DNA from: Deltaproteobacteria bacterium UBA2385
GTDB taxonomy: Bacteria; Myxococcota_A; UBA796; UBA2385
Direction of reading: 5' to 3'
Length of the DNA stretch: 14,330 nucleotides
NCBI GenBank assembly: GCA_002343455.1
Contig: DDSR01000036.1
Span: forward strand, 1 to 14,330
In this document: positions 12,847-14,330 of the stretch, piece by piece
Position numbering within the stretch: position 1 is the stretch's first letter
Layout of the letters: each line of letters starts with the position of its first letter
Program-made: the position numbers and the translations under genes
Notes under the pieces: generated by a model
Told to the model about the DNA's origin: nothing
The model's database searches: none
What the model saw: only the letters and a program-made list of their open reading frames with translations

Positions 12847-14330
12847 CTACTCCCGATCCCAGGTCAGCTCGTACAGCGAGGGGAACCAGGCGACCCGGTA
12901 CTCGCACCACTCCGAGGTCTCGCACTGCATCCGCCAGCGCTCCTCGCCCTCGGGGTAGCTGACCTCGATCATCGTGGCGCCCTCGCCGTCCAGCGCCATC
13001 ACCCGGTCCTCGCCCCGCAGCAGGACGGTGTTGCCGCAGGTCGAGCTGAAGAACCAGTCCGGGTCCCGGGAGTTGTCGCTGCCGTAGCTCCAGTCCAGGT
13101 CGGCCTGCCCGGCGTCCTCGTCCACCTCGACCTGCAGCATCCGGCTGTAGGCCAGGTCGTAGCGGTAGCGACGCCCGTCGTAGCGGGGGTAGCCGTTGTC
13201 GAACATCAACAGGTGCAGGTTGTCGTCGCCTTCGTCGACGAAGACCATGCCGTGCTGGTGGTAGAACCAGTCCAGCGCCGACAGGGGGGAGGGCGAGGCG
13301 GCGTCGACGTCGTCGACCAGCTCGAAGTCGCCCAGGTTGCCCAGCCGCCAGGCGATCTCGTCGCTGTCCGGGTAGAGCTTGACGATCCAGTCCTGGGACT
13401 TGAGCGAGAGCAGCAGGTACTCCCGACCGTCCGGGTCCGAGGCGTGCAGGATCGTGTTGGCGTGGATCCAGTCCTCGGCGTAGTCGCCGCGCCCCTCGCT
13501 GCTGTAGGGAACCGCCTCGTCCATCGCCTCGCCGTCGCCGAGCTCGCCGTGGAAGCTGTAGTCGTACAGGAGCTCGTCCGTCAGGGGATCGTAGACGATC
13601 AGGCCGTTGCCGAGCTTGTAGGATCCGTCGGGGAAGGACTCCACGGTCGCCGTGAGGACGGCCAGCGCGCCCTCCCAGGCCCCGGAGTCGATCTGGATCA
13701 TCTCGTGCGAGTCGATGAAGGTGTGCTCGAAGCGGGCATCCGGCGAGAAGTAGGAGGGCGAGAAGGCCGCCGTCTGGGCGCCGGCCTCGTCGAAGAGGAT
13801 CACCCGCGAGCTGGTGAAGGAGGTCGAGGCCCACCCCCCGCCCTTCAAGGGGCGCATCGACATCATCGAGTCGTTCGAGCGGCTGCGCATGGAGTGCACC
13901 GGCTCGCCGTCGTAGTCGGTGCAGAAGTAGAGGTACTGCCCGGAGTAGGTCACGCCCTGGGTGCAGACCACCTCGTCGGGGTCAAAGCTGCTGCGCTCGG
14001 CCGTAAACGAGGGGGTGCAGACCGGGAAGCCCGCCGGGAGGGGCTCCGTGCGGTGGGCCAGGGCCTCGCTGGTCCAGGTGGACTCGCCCTGCCACGCCTC
14101 GACCTGGACCTGCCAGTCGGTGTCCGCCACCAGGCCCAGGACCACGATCCGGGCCTCTTCTCCGGCGACCACCTCCCGATCGGGGGTGCGGTGGGTCAGG
14201 GCATGCTGCCCGTAGGAGACCGCGACGCTGGCGTCCTGGTCGAGCTGGACGGTGACGATGGCGCTGAAGGGGTTGTCGGGGTTGGCCTCGACCGAGGCGC
14301 TGCCCGTGATGACCACCAGCTCGGTCCCCC
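12847..14330 (-). CDS. Arylsulfotransferase (ASST) family protein, 5' end outside window
   Basis: The minus strand is open from the TAG at 12847-12849 to the right edge. A GTG at 14316 exists, but upstream codons stay open and no signal peptide is visible, so the real start is probably beyond the window. Numbering from that GTG: residues 5-93 are an Ig/fibronectin-like domain, as at the N-terminus of bacterial ASST; residues 98-489 are the propeller. Bacterial ASST in the periplasm moves sulfuryl groups between phenols through a sulfated His, without PAPS. Matching motifs: RFEHTFIDSHEMIQ (195-208), EDWIHANTIL (281-290; His285, Asn287), LLLSLKSQDWIVK (301-313), WFYHQHGMVFVD (350-361; His355, candidate transient sulfohistidine) and LLMFDNGYPRYDGRRY (369-384). 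Where the E. coli enzyme has a catalytic Arg in an S-S-R segment, this protein has Lys306 (alignment from memory). It is convergent with the VTT gene, 34 bp away. A second, more divergent relative is at 222-1601. Confidence 0.85.
   Translation of the reverse strand, partial: GTELVVITGSASVEANPDNPFSAIVTVQLDQDASVAVSYGQHALTHRTPDREVVAGEEARIVVLGLVADTDWQVQVEAWQGESTWTSEALAHRTEPLPAGFPVCTPSFTAERSSFDPDEVVCTQGVTYSGQYLYFCTDYDGEPVHSMRSRSNDSMMSMRPLKGGGWASTSFTSSRVILFDEAGAQTAAFSPSYFSPDARFEHTFIDSHEMIQIDSGAWEGALAVLTATVESFPDGSYKLGNGLIVYDPLTDELLYDYSFHGELGDGEAMDEAVPYSSEGRGDYAEDWIHANTILHASDPDGREYLLLSLKSQDWIVKLYPDSDEIAWRLGNLGDFELVDDVDAASPSPLSALDWFYHQHGMVFVDEGDDNLHLLMFDNGYPRYDGRRYRYDLAYSRMLQVEVDEDAGQADLDWSYGSDNSRDPDWFFSSTCGNTVLLRGEDRVMALDGEGATMIEVSYPEGEERWRMQCETSEWCEYRVAWFPSLYELTWDRE

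Noticed and set aside
1..14330. Mobile elements, CRISPR arrays, tRNA or rRNA genes, riboswitches
   Set aside because: Gene-to-gene gaps are all below 100 bases, no transposase, integrase or terminal inverted repeats are seen, and no repeat-spacer pattern or conserved RNA fold was recognised.

Overview
This window is very GC-rich DNA (judged by eye) packed with genes. It looks like chromosome of a free-living Gram-negative bacterium of the Myxococcota / former Deltaproteobacteria type. That assignment is an inference from gene style: lipoproteins with Asp/Gly/Thr linkers after the lipobox Cys, Asp-rich beta-propeller surface proteins, a Cys-containing C-terminal sorting tail like MYXO-CTERM, and a futalosine-pathway (MqnC-type) menaquinone gene. 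I see no rRNA, tRNA, CRISPR array, insertion sequence, integrase or phage gene. The longest stretch without a gene is under 100 bases.

Layout from left to right. (1) The 5' end of a minus-strand SAM-dependent methyltransferase runs off the left edge. (2) Divergent from it, 22 bp away, is a lipoprotein with an arylsulfotransferase-like propeller (222-1601). (3) Its 3' end overlaps a minus-strand pair read leftward from about 3534: a divergent MqnC-like radical SAM enzyme and a MYG1-family nuclease, separated by one base. (4) Divergent from mqnC is a one-domain universal stress protein (3613-4128). (5) Next is a two-gene secreted module: an exported subtilase-fold protein with eight Asp-box propeller repeats and a Cys-containing C-terminal anchor (4182-7553), joined by an ATGA overlap to a lipoprotein with FG-GAP repeats and an ASPIC/UnbV domain (7550-9751). 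(6) A kefF-kefC-VTT membrane protein operon follows (9775-12812). (7) A second arylsulfotransferase family protein, on the minus strand, runs off the right edge (12847-14330).

Three themes connect the genes. The exported proteins (four of the nine complete or partial genes with visible function) are mostly beta-propellers, and two are arylsulfotransferase-like. The cytoplasmic and membrane genes point to stress handling: a universal stress protein and a glutathione/electrophile-gated K+ efflux system with its flavodoxin-like partner. MqnC points to respiratory quinone synthesis.

The observation I rate highest is the coupled pair 4182-9751. In the upstream protein the subtilase catalytic Asp and His are present, but the nucleophile Ser position reads Thr and the oxyanion-hole Asn reads Asp. 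It looks like a pseudoprotease or altered protease fused to a calcium-type propeller. The two products of the pair appear to be anchored by opposite ends. No wholly new system can be proven from sequence alone.
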